Assembly: GCF_003253545.1 (NCBI RefSeq)
Contig: NZ_QKYV01000006.1
Span: 124,001 to 188,000 of the forward strand
Source of the DNA: Mesonia algae
Lineage (GTDB): Bacteria; Bacteroidota; Bacteroidia; Flavobacteriales; Flavobacteriaceae
DNA: 64,000 bases
Direction of reading: 5' to 3'
Shown here: in pieces, positions 16,054-25,947 of the stretch
Numbering within the stretch: position 1 is the stretch's first letter
Layout: each line of letters begins with the position of its first letter
Made by a program: the position numbers and the translations under genes
The notes under the pieces: model-generated
The model's input: only the letters and a program-made list of their open reading frames with translations
Told to the model about the DNA's origin: nothing
Database searches by the model: none

Positions 16054-17364
16054 ATGAGAACAAAATCACTGAAGAAAAATAAAATTAATGTCGTAACGCT
16101 GGGGTGTAGTAAGAATATTTATGATTCTGAAGTGCTTATGGGGCAGCTTAAAGCCAATAAGAAAGAGGTGGTTCATGAGGAAGAAGGTAATATTGTTGTC
16201 ATTAATACCTGCGGATTTATAGATAACGCTAAAGAGCAATCTGTCAATACTATTTTAGAATATGCACAAAAGAAAGAAGAAGGTATTGTAGATAAAGTTT
16301 TCGTTACCGGTTGTCTTTCTGAGCGATACAAGCCAGATTTACAGAAAGAAATTCCCAATGTAGATCAATATTTTGGTACTACCGAAATGCCCTCTTTATT
16401 AAAAGCTTTAGGAGCCGATTATAAACACGAACTTTTAGGAGAACGTGTTACGACTACACCAAAAAATTATGCCTTTTTAAAAATTGCCGAAGGTTGCGAT
16501 CGTCCTTGTTCGTTTTGTGCCATTCCTTTAATGCGTGGCGGTCATAAATCTACACCCATCGAGCAATTGGTAAAAGAAGCTCAAGGTTTAGCGAGAGACG
16601 GAGTAAAAGAATTGATTCTTATTGCCCAAGATCTTACCTATTACGGATTAGATATTTACAAGAAAAGAGCTTTAGCAGAATTACTTCGTGAACTGGTAAA
16701 GGTTGATGGGATTGAATGGATTCGTTTGCATTATGCTTTCCCTACCGGTTTCCCGGAAGATGTTCTCGATGTGATTAAAGAAGAACCAAAAGTTTGTAAT
16801 TATATCGATATTCCGTTGCAGCATATTTCAGATGATTTATTGAAATCTATGCGTCGCGGGACTACCCACAAAAAAACTACAGATTTAATTCATAAATTCC
16901 GAGAAATCGTTCCTCAAATGGCAATAAGAACAACACTTATTGTTGGGTATCCTGGAGAAACCGAAGCTCATTTTCAAGAATTAAAAGACTGGGTAAGAGA
17001 GATGCGTTTCGAGCGTTTAGGTGCTTTTACCTATTCTCACGAAGAAAATACGCACGCATATAACCTAGAGGATGATGTTCCTGAAGAAGTAAAACAAGAA
17101 CGTGCGAATGAGATTATGGAAATTCAATCTCAAATCTCTTGGGAATTAAATCAGCAAAAAATAGGGAAAGTGTTTAAATGTGTTATTGACCGTAAAGAAG
17201 GAAATTACTTCGTTGGTAGAACAGAATTTGACTCTCCCGATGTAGACAACGAAGTCTTAATAGATGCAACTAAATACTACTTAAAGACAGGTGATTTTAC
17301 ACAAATAAAAATTAACCAAGCCGAAGATTTTGATCTTTACGGTGAACCTGTTACAGAAGAATAA
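16054..17364 (+). CDS. rimO: Ribosomal protein S12 methylthiotransferase RimO
   Basis: A 436-residue radical SAM methylthiotransferase that adds a methylthio group to an Asp of ribosomal protein S12. The N-terminal UPF0004 domain has three Fe-S cysteines: Cys18 in VTLGCSKNIYDSEVL, one in INTCGFIDNA and one in VTGCLSERY. The radical SAM CxxxCxxC motif is GCDRPCSFC near residues 150-158. The C-terminal TRAM domain follows from about 370. The Asp-rich IYDSEVLMGQL distinguishes RimO from MiaB. The gene is a single transcription unit between two terminators, in the usual Bacteroidota position after ftsY. Full length. Confidence 0.96.
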   Translation: MRTKSLKKNKINVVTLGCSKNIYDSEVLMGQLKANKKEVVHEEEGNIVVINTCGFIDNAKEQSVNTILEYAQKKEEGIVDKVFVTGCLSERYKPDLQKEIPNVDQYFGTTEMPSLLKALGADYKHELLGERVTTTPKNYAFLKIAEGCDRPCSFCAIPLMRGGHKSTPIEQLVKEAQGLARDGVKELILIAQDLTYYGLDIYKKRALAELLRELVKVDGIEWIRLHYAFPTGFPEDVLDVIKEEPKVCNYIDIPLQHISDDLLKSMRRGTTHKKTTDLIHKFREIVPQMAIRTTLIVGYPGETEAHFQELKDWVREMRFERLGAFTYSHEENTHAYNLEDDVPEEVKQERANEIMEIQSQISWELNQQKIGKVFKCVIDRKEGNYFVGRTEFDSPDVDNEVLIDATKYYLKTGDFTQIKINQAEDFDLYGEPVTEE

Positions 17365-17366
17365 AA

Positions 17367-17402
17367 TAAAAAAGCCTTGGAAATTTCCAAGGCTTTTTTA
17401 TT
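17367..17402 (+). terminator. Rho-independent terminator after rimO
   Basis: Stem AAAAAAGCCTTGGAA/TTCCAAGGCTTTTTT, one of the strongest hairpins of the window. Confidence 0.9.
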
Positions 17403-17555
17403 TACTTGAACTTTATAGTTCTATAAATTAAAATATATCATTGTTGCTCTTAAAACGTAATTATCTGATGAAATAAATAGTTTACGGAAAAAAGCGTTCA
17501 ATTTATTACTTGATATTGTTAACTAAAAATTAGTAGATAAAAAGCTCAACAAATG

Positions 17556-17563
17556 TATCTTTG
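17556..17563 (+). promoter_or_regulatory. -7 promoter box for bshC
   Basis: TATCTTTG matches TAnnTTTG 21 bases before the bshC ATG. Confidence 0.5.
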
Positions 17564-17584
17564 TAGGATTAAGATTCTACTTCT

Positions 17585-19180
17585 ATGGCCGACTGTATTG
17601 CTTACCAAAAAACGAACTACTTCTCTTCTTTAATCAACGATTATTTAGATCAAAAAGAATCCTTAAAAGACTTTTACGAGAACTTTCCAAGTTTAGAGAA
17701 TTTTCAAAAACAAGTGGAAAACAAGCAACACAATTATTCTGTCAAGACTAGAAAAATTTTAGTGGAAAGTCTCAAGAATCAGTATGTAAACACAATTGTT
17801 TCGGCTAAAACTCAAGAAAATTTAGATTTTTTAGCGAAAGAAAATAGCTTTACGATTACGACGGGGCATCAACTCAACTTGTTTACAGGTCCGCTTTATT
17901 TTTTATATAAAATTATTTCGACTATCAATTTAGCCGAAGAGCTTTCAGAGAAATATCCTCTACAGCATTTTGTTCCTGTGTATTGGATGGCTACCGAAGA
18001 CCATGATTTTGAAGAAATCAATTTTTTTAATTTTGAACACCATAAAATTCAATGGCAACGAGAAGCTAGCGGAGCGGTTGGAGATCTTGATACTAAAGGT
18101 TTAAAACAAGTTTTTGAGAAGTTTCAAACCATTTTAAATGGTTCAGATCAATCAAAACATATACAATCTCTGTTTCAAAAAGCATATCTAGAGCACGATA
18201 ATCTTACAGAAGCTACTCGATTTTTAGCTAATGAATTATTTGGGGGATACGGCTTAATTATCCTTGACGGAAATGATGCAGCACTAAAAAAAGAATTTAG
18301 TCCGTATGTGAAAAATGAGTTATTGCATCAAAATTCTTCAAATGAAGTTGGTAAAACTTCAAAGAAGTTGAATGAATTGGGATATAAAGTACAAGTGAAT
18401 CCAAGGGAGATTAATCTTTTTTATTTAAAAGAGAACCTAAGAGAGCGTATTGTAAAAGATGAAGAATCTTATATCGTTCACGAGACGAACATCCGCTTTA
18501 CGGAAGAAGAAATTTTAGTAGAATTAGAAAATCATCCCGAACGTTTTTCTCCTAATGTAATTATGCGACCGCTTTATGAAGAAGTGGTTTTGCCTAATCT
18601 TTGTTACATTGGTGGCGGTGGAGAATTAGCCTATTGGTTTCAATTAAAATCATATTTCCGTAAAGAAGAAGTTACTTTTCCAATCTTATTATTGAGGAAT
18701 TCAGCTTTGCTTATGTCTAAAAAACAATCTGAAAAAGCAGAGCGATTAAATCTATCTTTAACAGATATGTTTTTAAAACAAGAAGATTTAATTACAAAAA
18801 GAACTCACGAAATTTCTGATATAGAAATAGATTTTTCCGCTCAAAAGAAACACCTTCAACAGCAATTTAAAGATCTTTATTCCTTAGCTAAAAAAACAGA
18901 CCAGTCTTTTAATGGTGCGGTGGCAGCACAAGAAAAAAAGCAAATTAATGGTTTAGACCATTTAGAAAAACGTTTATTAAAAGCTCAAAAAAGAAAATTG
19001 CAAGACGAGTTAAAACGTTTGGTACATTTACAAGATCAAATTTTTCCACATCAAAGTTTACAAGAGAGAACAGCTAACTTTAGTAAGTTTTATGAAATAT
19101 ATGGCGAAGATTTGATACCTACTTTGAAAAATGAACTGAAGCCTTTAGACTTGCAGTTTACAATTATAACCTTACCATAG
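17585..19180 (+). CDS. bshC: Bacillithiol biosynthesis cysteine-adding enzyme BshC
   Basis: A 531-residue BshC, proposed to join cysteine to glucosaminyl-malate to finish bacillithiol, the main low-molecular-weight thiol of Firmicutes and many Bacteroidota. Family segments are clear: TTGHQLNLFTGPLYFLYKI near residues 95-115, PVYWMATEDHDFEEINFF near 138-155, RPLYEEVVLPNLCYIGGGGE near 325-345 (with the AYW stretch after), and a long coiled coil at about 395-480. The length is normal. The bshB1 partner that provides the deacetylated amine is at 42845 in this window; the bshA glycosyltransferase is not seen. It is followed by an unrelated-looking decarboxylase gene. Confidence 0.95.
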   Translation: MADCIAYQKTNYFSSLINDYLDQKESLKDFYENFPSLENFQKQVENKQHNYSVKTRKILVESLKNQYVNTIVSAKTQENLDFLAKENSFTITTGHQLNLFTGPLYFLYKIISTINLAEELSEKYPLQHFVPVYWMATEDHDFEEINFFNFEHHKIQWQREASGAVGDLDTKGLKQVFEKFQTILNGSDQSKHIQSLFQKAYLEHDNLTEATRFLANELFGGYGLIILDGNDAALKKEFSPYVKNELLHQNSSNEVGKTSKKLNELGYKVQVNPREINLFYLKENLRERIVKDEESYIVHETNIRFTEEEILVELENHPERFSPNVIMRPLYEEVVLPNLCYIGGGGELAYWFQLKSYFRKEEVTFPILLLRNSALLMSKKQSEKAERLNLSLTDMFLKQEDLITKRTHEISDIEIDFSAQKKHLQQQFKDLYSLAKKTDQSFNGAVAAQEKKQINGLDHLEKRLLKAQKRKLQDELKRLVHLQDQIFPHQSLQERTANFSKFYEIYGEDLIPTLKNELKPLDLQFTIITLP

Positions 19181-19218
19181 ATAGAAATTTTAAATTTCTA
19201 AACTAAAAAACCAACCTT

Positions 19219-20607
19219 ATGAAAAGCATGCATTCCATTGATATGGAAACCGTCGAGATGACGTTAGATATCATGAAATACGCCATTAACCGAATTTCTA
19301 ATACCAATCCAGAATTGGGCTCGCCAGTTAGAGAAGAAGAACTTTTAAATCGAGTAGGCGAGACAGTCACCAAAGAGGGCATTGGAGGCGAAAAAGCCTT
19401 CCAAATGTTTAAAGACGTATTGGTAAAGACTGCCGTTCCTGCAGATCATCCTAGACATTTAGCATTTGTACCTGCCGCTCCAACCAGAGCAGCGACCCTT
19501 TTTGATTTAGTTACTTCAGCTTCTAGTATGCACGGTGCTTACTGGATGACTGGTGGTGGTGGAATCTTCTGTGAAAATCAGGCTATGAAATGGTTGGTTT
19601 CCCTTACCGGTTTACCCGAAGGAGCTTTTGGTGTTTTTACGAGTGGAGGAACATCAGCCAATTTATCTGCTATGATTGCTGCTCGTGAAGCTTGGCGCGA
19701 TCGCAACGAAGACAACAGAGCGTATAAAGCTTTGCTTATTACCAGTAATGGTGCGCATTCTTCGGTGAAGTCTATGGCAAAAGTAATAGATGCAGATATT
19801 ATTTTGGTGGACGATGATGAAGATGATCGACTAACGGGTAAATGGCTTCAAAAAGCAATTGATGATTTAAGTGAACTTGATCGCAAACGTTTATTTGCAG
19901 TAGTTGCTACCGGTGGAACTACCAATGCAGGAATTATTGATGAGTTAGATACAGTTGCCGATGTTTGTGAAAAAGAAAATTTGTGGTATCACGTAGATGC
20001 AGCATACGGTGGCGGAGCATTGGCCGCACCCTCGGTAAGACATTTGTTTACCGGTATTGAACGTGCAGACAGCATCACTATAGATCCGCATAAGTGGATG
20101 TTCTCTCCTTACGATTGCGGAGCTGTAATTTATAAAGATCTAGAACTTGCAAAAAATGCTCACTCTCAAAAAGGTTCTTACTTAGATATTTTTAAAGATC
20201 CAGGTGCGCAAGGTTTTAATCCATCAGATTATCAAATTCAATTAACAAGACGCTTACGCGGATTGCCACTTTGGTTCTCTTTAGCCATGCATGGAACCGA
20301 TAAATATACCGAAGCTATAGAAAGAGGTCTAGAACTGGCTCAAAATGCAGCCCAGCAAATTGAAGCAGCACCTCATTTAGAATTGGTAAGAGATCCTAGT
20401 TTGTCTTGTGTACTATTTAGAAGAGTAGGATGGAATCCCGATAATTATAGAGACTGGACTTATGACAATCATAAAGCAGGATTTGCCTTAGTTACACCTA
20501 CAAAATGGACTAAAAATGGAAAAACAGAAACAATTTCTCGTTTCTGTTTTATAAATCCTGATACTACTGAAAAAGATATTGAAGAAATTTTAGCTTCAAT
20601 GAAGTAA
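19219..20607 (+). CDS. PLP-dependent group II decarboxylase
   Basis: A 462-residue member of the group II PLP decarboxylases (aromatic-L-amino-acid/glutamate/diaminobutyrate type), which turn an amino acid into its amine plus CO2. The PLP Lys is Lys292 in TIDPHKWMFSPYDCG; the cofactor-stacking and Asp residues are in HVDAAYGGG near 258-266, with TSGGTSANLSAMIAAR near 140-156 and AVVATGGTTNAGIIDE near 227-242. Substrate is not decidable from sequence. It starts 38 bases after bshC and could share its transcript; a SIMPL gene is convergent, with five bases between the stop codons. Confidence 0.9.
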   Translation: MKSMHSIDMETVEMTLDIMKYAINRISNTNPELGSPVREEELLNRVGETVTKEGIGGEKAFQMFKDVLVKTAVPADHPRHLAFVPAAPTRAATLFDLVTSASSMHGAYWMTGGGGIFCENQAMKWLVSLTGLPEGAFGVFTSGGTSANLSAMIAAREAWRDRNEDNRAYKALLITSNGAHSSVKSMAKVIDADIILVDDDEDDRLTGKWLQKAIDDLSELDRKRLFAVVATGGTTNAGIIDELDTVADVCEKENLWYHVDAAYGGGALAAPSVRHLFTGIERADSITIDPHKWMFSPYDCGAVIYKDLELAKNAHSQKGSYLDIFKDPGAQGFNPSDYQIQLTRRLRGLPLWFSLAMHGTDKYTEAIERGLELAQNAAQQIEAAPHLELVRDPSLSCVLFRRVGWNPDNYRDWTYDNHKAGFALVTPTKWTKNGKTETISRFCFINPDTTEKDIEEILASMK

Positions 20608-20612
20608 GAATA

Positions 20613-21341
20613 TTATTCAATTTCATAATCTAACCGCATTGTAATTGATGCGGTTTTCTTTTTACTAGAGGTGTTATATGCGCCACTCCAGCTATAATCT
20701 TCTCCGCTATTTCTTCCAGTAATTTGAAAAACGCCCATATCTGCTTTTTTCAGTTTTCCTAACTTTCCTCCAGCATTTTTAGCAATGCGTTCAGCTCTAA
20801 GCTTGGCATCTTCAGTAGCTTTAGAAATCATTTCAATTTTTAAATCTGCCAACTTAGTATAATAATATCTTGGAGGTGTAGAATTAAATTGAACACCTCT
20901 ATTTAGCAGTTCAGTAATTTCACGAGCTACTTTTTCAATCAGCTCCACTTGAGTAGATTCTACTTTTATAGATTGTCTTAATTCATAACCTTCAAACTCT
21001 TGACCCACAAAATTTCCGTTTTCGTATTTGCTTTTTGTACGTTCTATAGTATTAACAGAGTTAAAAATAACTTCATCTTCCTTAATACCTTTTTCTTCTA
21101 AATATTTGTTTACTATTTCTTTATCTAATGCGATACCCTCATAAGCTTGTTTAAGATCTTTACTAAATCTAGAAAAAGTACCATTCCAAACAATTAAATC
21201 TGAAGTGAAATTAGAATTTCCAGCTCCGGTAACTTTAATAGAGTCATTAGTGTTTGCGCGTTCTATATATGCACTGCCTAAAAAGTAGGAAGCTATAACA
21301 ATAGCAATTGAAAAAATAATAGCACTTAGGTACTTCATCAT
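20613..21341 (-). CDS. SIMPL (DUF541) domain protein, membrane-anchored
   Basis: A 242-residue protein with one N-terminal membrane helix (residues 5-22) and a periplasmic SIMPL/DUF541 domain. The domain features GAGNSNFTSDLIVWNGTFSR, a Tyr-rich FEGYELRQSIKVESTQVE and the AKLRAERIAKNAGGKLGKL stretch of the family. SIMPL proteins in bacteria form periplasmic assemblies and are linked to oxidative-stress tolerance or outer-membrane traffic, but the exact role here is unknown. It is convergent with the decarboxylase and divergent from guaA. A reverse-strand TATCTTTA 24 bases upstream (21366-21373) resembles a weak -7 box. Confidence 0.85.
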   Translation of the reverse strand: MMKYLSAIIFSIAIVIASYFLGSAYIERANTNDSIKVTGAGNSNFTSDLIVWNGTFSRFSKDLKQAYEGIALDKEIVNKYLEEKGIKEDEVIFNSVNTIERTKSKYENGNFVGQEFEGYELRQSIKVESTQVELIEKVAREITELLNRGVQFNSTPPRYYYTKLADLKIEMISKATEDAKLRAERIAKNAGGKLGKLKKADMGVFQITGRNSGEDYSWSGAYNTSSKKKTASITMRLDYEIE

Positions 21342-21414
21342 TTATATAAATTATTTAATAAAAAATAAAGATATAAAATATAGGTTTAGGCTTATAAATT
21401 TTAACTCAAATTGT

Positions 21415-21422
21415 TACTTTTG
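21415..21422 (+). promoter_or_regulatory. Possible -7 promoter box overlapping the guaA leader
   Basis: TACTTTTG matches TAnnTTTG but ends three bases before the guaA ATG at 21426, so a start site from it would fall in or after the ATG. It is either a leaderless promoter or a chance match. Confidence 0.25.
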
Positions 21423-21425
21423 CCT

Positions 21426-22955
21426 ATGCAAAACAACGTACTTATATTAGATTTCGGGTCACAGTATACTCAGCTAATCGCAAGAAGAGTAAGAGAGTTA
21501 AATATTTACTGTGAAATTCATCCTTTCAACAAGATTCCAGACAACGTAGAAACCTTTAAAGCGGTGATTCTTTCGGGAAGTCCTTTTTCGGTTCGTAATG
21601 AAGATGCTCCGCATCCAGACCTATCAAAAATTAGAGGAAAAGTGCCTCTACTTGCGGTATGTTATGGAGCGCAGTATTTAGCTCATTTTCATGGTGGTAA
21701 AGTAGAACCTTCACAAACTAGAGAATATGGGAGAGCAAACCTTTCTATTATTAAAGATAAGGAAATGCTTTTTGATGCTATTACAGAAAACTCTCAAGTT
21801 TGGATGTCTCATAGTGATACCATTAAAGAACTGCCAGAAAACGGAGTTCGTTTAGCCAGTACACATGATGTATTGAATGCAGCTTATAGAATTGACGGAG
21901 AAGAAACTTTTGCTATTCAGTTTCATCCAGAAGTATATCATTCTACAGATGGGAAACAATTACTAGAAAACTTCTTAGTAAAAATTTCTGGAGTAGAGCA
22001 AGAGTGGACACCTGAAGCTTTTGTAGATATGACTGTAGATGAATTAAGAGAAAAAGTAGGTGATGATAAAGTTGTATTAGGATTAAGTGGAGGAGTAGAC
22101 TCTACCGTTGCTGCGGTTCTATTACACAAAGCGATAGGCAAAAATCTTTACTGTATTTTTGTAAATAACGGCTTGTTGCGTAAAAATGAATTTGATAGCG
22201 TTTTAGACCAATATAAAGATATGGGTCTTAATGTAAAAGGCGTAGATTCATCTGCACGTTTTCTAGATGCGTTAGCAGGAAAAAGTGATCCTGAAGAAAA
22301 AAGAAAAACTATAGGTCGAGTATTTATTGAAGTTTTTGATGATGAAGCTCACTTATTAAAAGATGTAAAATTTTTAGCTCAAGGGACTATTTATCCAGAT
22401 GTAATAGAATCTATTTCGGTAAACGGACCTTCAGCAACTATAAAATCTCATCACAATGTAGGAGGTTTACCCGATTTTATGAAATTAAAAGTGGTAGAGC
22501 CTTTAAGAATGTTATTTAAAGATGAGGTAAGAAGAGTAGGAGCAGAAATGGGAATTGATCCAGAGTTATTAGGAAGACATCCTTTTCCTGGTCCAGGATT
22601 AGCTATTAGAATTCTAGGTGATATAACTCCAGAGAAAGTAAGAGTTTTACAAGAAGTAGATCATATTTTTATACAAGGTTTAAAAGACTGGATGCTTTAT
22701 GATAAAGTATGGCAAGCAGGAGCAATATTACTTCCTGTAAATTCGGTTGGTGTAATGGGAGACGAGCGTACTTATGAAAAAGTAGTTGCTTTAAGAGCAG
22801 TAGAATCTACAGATGGAATGACTGCAGATTGGGTAAATCTTCCTTATGATTTTCTTCAAAAAATATCTAACACTATAATAAATCGAGTTAAAGGCGTTAA
22901 TAGAGTAGTGTATGATATTAGTTCTAAGCCACCCGCTACAATTGAGTGGGAATAA
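21426..22955 (+). CDS. guaA: GMP synthase (glutamine-hydrolysing)
   Basis: A 509-residue GuaA that converts XMP to GMP with ATP and glutamine-derived ammonia. The class I glutamine amidotransferase domain has Cys79 in [17 protein letters not shown] and the His-Glu pair in [11 protein letters not shown]. The ATP pyrophosphatase domain has [17 protein letters not shown] near residue 218, and the C-terminal dimerisation domain shows [27 protein letters not shown] and the closing [10 protein letters not shown] chose ATG 21426 over a TTG 15 bases upstream, because the family starts [14 protein letters not shown]. It is followed by the LysM-PBP1 gene 29 bases later. Confidence 0.97.
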   Translation: MQNNVLILDFGSQYTQLIARRVRELNIYCEIHPFNKIPDNVETFKAVILSGSPFSVRNEDAPHPDLSKIRGKVPLLAVCYGAQYLAHFHGGKVEPSQTREYGRANLSIIKDKEMLFDAITENSQVWMSHSDTIKELPENGVRLASTHDVLNAAYRIDGEETFAIQFHPEVYHSTDGKQLLENFLVKISGVEQEWTPEAFVDMTVDELREKVGDDKVVLGLSGGVDSTVAAVLLHKAIGKNLYCIFVNNGLLRKNEFDSVLDQYKDMGLNVKGVDSSARFLDALAGKSDPEEKRKTIGRVFIEVFDDEAHLLKDVKFLAQGTIYPDVIESISVNGPSATIKSHHNVGGLPDFMKLKVVEPLRMLFKDEVRRVGAEMGIDPELLGRHPFPGPGLAIRILGDITPEKVRVLQEVDHIFIQGLKDWMLYDKVWQAGAILLPVNSVGVMGDERTYEKVVALRAVESTDGMTADWVNLPYDFLQKISNTIINRVKGVNRVVYDISSKPPATIEWE

Positions 22956-22984
22956 TTATTGCTAAGGAATATAAAAACGAGTAG

Positions 22985-24898
22985 ATGAAAAAATTGATTC
23001 AGGTTTTATTGGTATGTGTTGGAGTTTTTCAATTGGGATTCTCACAGGGATATAAAACACATAAAGTAAAAAAGGGAGAAACAATAGAGAGTATTGCTCA
23101 GAAATATAAAATTTCTGAAGCATCAATTTATAGGCTTAATCCAGATGCGAAGAACAAAAAAATAGCTTCTACTGTTTTAGTTATTCCAACAGAAGAAATT
23201 GTACCTACCTCAGAAGAAGGAAGTTCAATTACTTTTAAGCAATACCGTGTAAAGAGCAAAGAGACTTTATATAGCATTGCTAAAACTAATGATGTTTCTG
23301 TAGATGAAATTAAAAAGTATAATTCGTATTTACTAAAAGAAGAATTAGGAAAAGGAGACCTTATTAAGATTCCTATCTTTAGTGAGAAGAAAGAGACGAT
23401 TAATTATAATGAATCTTTAAGCGAATCTTCTTTTAGCAATGTAATTCATATTGTTTTACCTAAAGAAACTAAATATGGAATCGCTCAAAAATATGGTTTA
23501 AGTGTTGAGCAATTAAATGAGTTGAATCCTACGGTTTTTGAATTAAGAGCAGGTCAGTTACTTACCATTGTCAATAAAAATAAAAAAGCGGTAAGTAATC
23601 AATCACAAGATGATTCTAACAATCGTTTTCAAGAATATGAAGTTCAACCTAAGGAAACTTATTATAGCTTAACAAGACGCTTTCAGGTTTCTAAAGATTC
23701 ACTTTTAGCTTGGAACCCTCAATTAGCTCAAGAAGGTTTAGAGGCGGGTATGACGATTAAGTTACCAAAAAAATCAAATGATTTCTCGGTTTTAAACAAT
23801 TCAGAAAAAATAAATTTAGAAGAGTTAATTTCTAACCGTGATCGTAAAAAGATTGCGGTAATGCTTCCTTTTAGTCTTCAGAAATTTAAGGCAGGTATTG
23901 ATAAAGAAGATCAACTTAAAAATGATAAAGTACTAAGAATTTCTTTAGATTTTTATAGCGGAGTTGAAGAAGCTATCGCTAAAGCGGAAAAATTAGGAAT
24001 TTATGTAGATGCGAACATTTACGATACACAGAGAAATAAGTCTAAGGTGAGCGAAATTATCAATACCAATGATTTTTCTGAAACTCAATTAGTAATAGGT
24101 CCATTATTAACGGCAAACTTAGAAGAGGCTTCGCGTTTATTAGATAATGCTGGTGTTCCCGTTTTATCTCCTCTAACGAGTGGAGAGCTTAACGGAAAAA
24201 ATAATTTGATACAAACTAGACCGTCAGATTTAATGATGGAACAAGCCTTAATCACGTATTTAGATAGCTTAAAACAAGGAAAAAATATCTTGATTTTAAC
24301 TGATAAAAAGCATCAATTTATTAAAGATAAATTGGCATATACTATCCCTGAAGCTAGAATTATTACTCAAAAGAAAGAAGATTATTTACAACAGTCAGAT
24401 TTAACTTCTAAATTAGATAAAAATAAAGAAAACTGGATAGTTATCGAGGCAGATGATGTTGCCTTAGTAACAAATAGTACTTCTTATTTAAATGCACTTT
24501 CTAAAAGTTATCCTATTAGATTATTTACTTCCAATAAGACTGATACATTTGAAGATGAGGTTCCTAACCAATACTTAACTAATTTAAAATTTACATACGC
24601 TTCTATCTCTAGAGAATACCAAAAAGAACCTTTAAGTGAATTTATTAGTACTTATAAAGAAAACTACGGCGTAATTCCTAACAAATATGCAGTAAGAGGT
24701 TATGATATCACTTTAGATGCTTTATTGAGGTTAGCAACATCTAATGATTTTTATGAAGCTTTAAGTATAGAAGGAACATCAGAATATATTGAGAATAAAT
24801 TCAGTTACCATAAAAAAATGATTGGTGGGTTTTACAATGATGCAGTTTATTTAATGCAATATCAAGAAAATCTTGAGCTTAAAGTTTTAAACGATTAA
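22985..24898 (+). CDS. LysM repeat protein with C-terminal periplasmic-binding-like (PBP1) domain
   Basis: A 637-residue exported protein. Residues 1-20 form a signal peptide. Four LysM modules follow at about 22-67, 83-130, 152-195 and 219-263, recognisable by K-x-G-E-T-I-x-S-I-A and similar starts (HKVKKGETIESIAQKY, RVKSKETLYSIAKT, LPKETKYGIAQKY, QPKETYYSLTRRF); LysM binds peptidoglycan. After about residue 290 is an ABC-type periplasmic-binding-like domain with KIAVMLPFSL and VIGPLLTANLEEASRLL. Together this places it in the periplasm on the cell wall. This architecture is common and syntenic after guaA in flavobacteria, but the role is unknown. It may share an operon with the OsmC gene. 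Confidence 0.88.
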   Translation: MKKLIQVLLVCVGVFQLGFSQGYKTHKVKKGETIESIAQKYKISEASIYRLNPDAKNKKIASTVLVIPTEEIVPTSEEGSSITFKQYRVKSKETLYSIAKTNDVSVDEIKKYNSYLLKEELGKGDLIKIPIFSEKKETINYNESLSESSFSNVIHIVLPKETKYGIAQKYGLSVEQLNELNPTVFELRAGQLLTIVNKNKKAVSNQSQDDSNNRFQEYEVQPKETYYSLTRRFQVSKDSLLAWNPQLAQEGLEAGMTIKLPKKSNDFSVLNNSEKINLEELISNRDRKKIAVMLPFSLQKFKAGIDKEDQLKNDKVLRISLDFYSGVEEAIAKAEKLGIYVDANIYDTQRNKSKVSEIINTNDFSETQLVIGPLLTANLEEASRLLDNAGVPVLSPLTSGELNGKNNLIQTRPSDLMMEQALITYLDSLKQGKNILILTDKKHQFIKDKLAYTIPEARIITQKKEDYLQQSDLTSKLDKNKENWIVIEADDVALVTNSTSYLNALSKSYPIRLFTSNKTDTFEDEVPNQYLTNLKFTYASISREYQKEPLSEFISTYKENYGVIPNKYAVRGYDITLDALLRLATSNDFYEALSIEGTSEYIENKFSYHKKMIGGFYNDAVYLMQYQENLELKVLND

Positions 24899-24900
24899 TT

Positions 24901-25308
24901 ATGGTTACATCTACAGTAGTTTACGAAGGGAATCTAAGAGTTAGAAATACTCATCTTAAAAGTGAAGATACTTTTTTAACCGATGCACCAACAGATAATA
25001 ATGGTAAAGGAGAAGCATTTTCTCCAACAGATGTAGTGGCAACAGCTCTCGCAAGTTGTATGCTTACGATAATGGGGATTTTGGCCGAAAGAGAACATAT
25101 AGATTTAGTAGGAACAGGAGCTAACGTTACTAAAACCATGGCTTCCAATCCTCGTAGAATTTCTAAGATTGAAGTTCAATTTACTTTTTCTAAAAACTAC
25201 GATGACTCTACAAAAAAGAAACTTGAAAATGCGGCGTTAACATGCCCCGTTTATCATAGCTTACACCCAGATATTGATAAAGATATACAGTTTATATATC
25301 CATCATAA
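24901..25308 (+). CDS. OsmC family peroxiredoxin-like protein
   Basis: A 135-residue OsmC-fold protein, a cytosolic thiol peroxidase family that reduces organic hydroperoxides. The two redox cysteines are present: Cys53 in ATALASCMLTIMG (peroxidatic) and Cys115 in LTCPVYHSLHPD (resolving). It has the typical LRVRNTHLKSEDTFLTDAPTDNNG start of the YhfA-like OsmC subgroup. It begins two bases after the LysM protein's stop, so they are likely co-transcribed. Fits well with a bacillithiol-using cell, though a direct link is only an inference. Confidence 0.92.
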   Translation: MVTSTVVYEGNLRVRNTHLKSEDTFLTDAPTDNNGKGEAFSPTDVVATALASCMLTIMGILAEREHIDLVGTGANVTKTMASNPRRISKIEVQFTFSKNYDDSTKKKLENAALTCPVYHSLHPDIDKDIQFIYPS

Positions 25309-25331
25309 CAAAAGAATTTTCAATATTCATA

Positions 25332-25901
25332 ATGAGAATAAATCTAAAAAATATATTTTATACAATTTTAATATTATTATTTTTTAGTTGTAATATAAAC
25401 AGTAAAAAAGAAATTGATGATTTAGAAGAAATTTCATCATTAAAAAATAATTCTGAGAAAGAGTTATTTTTAACAGAAATTTTTAATTTTGATCAAAGTA
25501 TGAGAGGTGAAAAATCTTCTAATATTTTACTCAAATTTGGTAAAAACTCAAAACAATACAAAAAATATTTAATTAAAATGGATTCTCTTGATAAAGTGAA
25601 TCTTAAAAAAATTAAACGTTATTTGAATAAATTTGGATACCCTAATAGCAATACTTTTACGGAAAAGGCAAATATTACTCCTTGGGTAGTAATACATCAT
25701 TCTGATTTAAAAACTAGACTCAGTTATTATCCCAACTTAAAAAAAGCTTATCAAGAAAGTAATTTATCAATTGATCATTTTGAACTTTATTTAACTAGAA
25801 CTTTTTTAATGCAAAAAGGTTACTATCCTAATTCAGAAGGAGTTTATAATCGAGAGAAAAAAATTGAGTATTTAATAAACGAGTTGAATTTAAAAGGTTA
25901 A
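25332..25901 (+). CDS. Hypothetical lipoprotein, DUF6624-like
   Basis: A 189-residue protein with a signal peptide and lipobox-like LLFFSC (residues 15-20), so a likely lipoprotein. The mature region has a section LNKFGYPNSNTFTEKANITPWVVIHHSDLKTR and a later LTRTFLMQKGYYPNSEGVYN. This pattern (glycine-Tyr-Pro, then HHSD, then an Arg with -x(5)-G) resembles DUF6624, whose role is unknown; I judged by eye, not by a search. It lies 24 bases after the OsmC gene and is ended by a hairpin shared with the convergent gene. Very A-rich codon use. Confidence 0.65.
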   Translation: MRINLKNIFYTILILLFFSCNINSKKEIDDLEEISSLKNNSEKELFLTEIFNFDQSMRGEKSSNILLKFGKNSKQYKKYLIKMDSLDKVNLKKIKRYLNKFGYPNSNTFTEKANITPWVVIHHSDLKTRLSYYPNLKKAYQESNLSIDHFELYLTRTFLMQKGYYPNSEGVYNREKKIEYLINELNLKG

Positions 25902-25906
25902 TTAAG

Positions 25907-25937
25907 AAGGTGTTATTTATAATATAAATTTCACCTT
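25907..25937. terminator. Bidirectional hairpin terminator
   Basis: AAGGTG/CACCTT stem, a TT/TT mismatch, then ATTTAT/ATAAAT, loop of three bases. It lies between convergent genes; lack of a clean T-run makes the function moderate. Confidence 0.5.
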
Positions 25938-25947
25938 ATAAATACTT

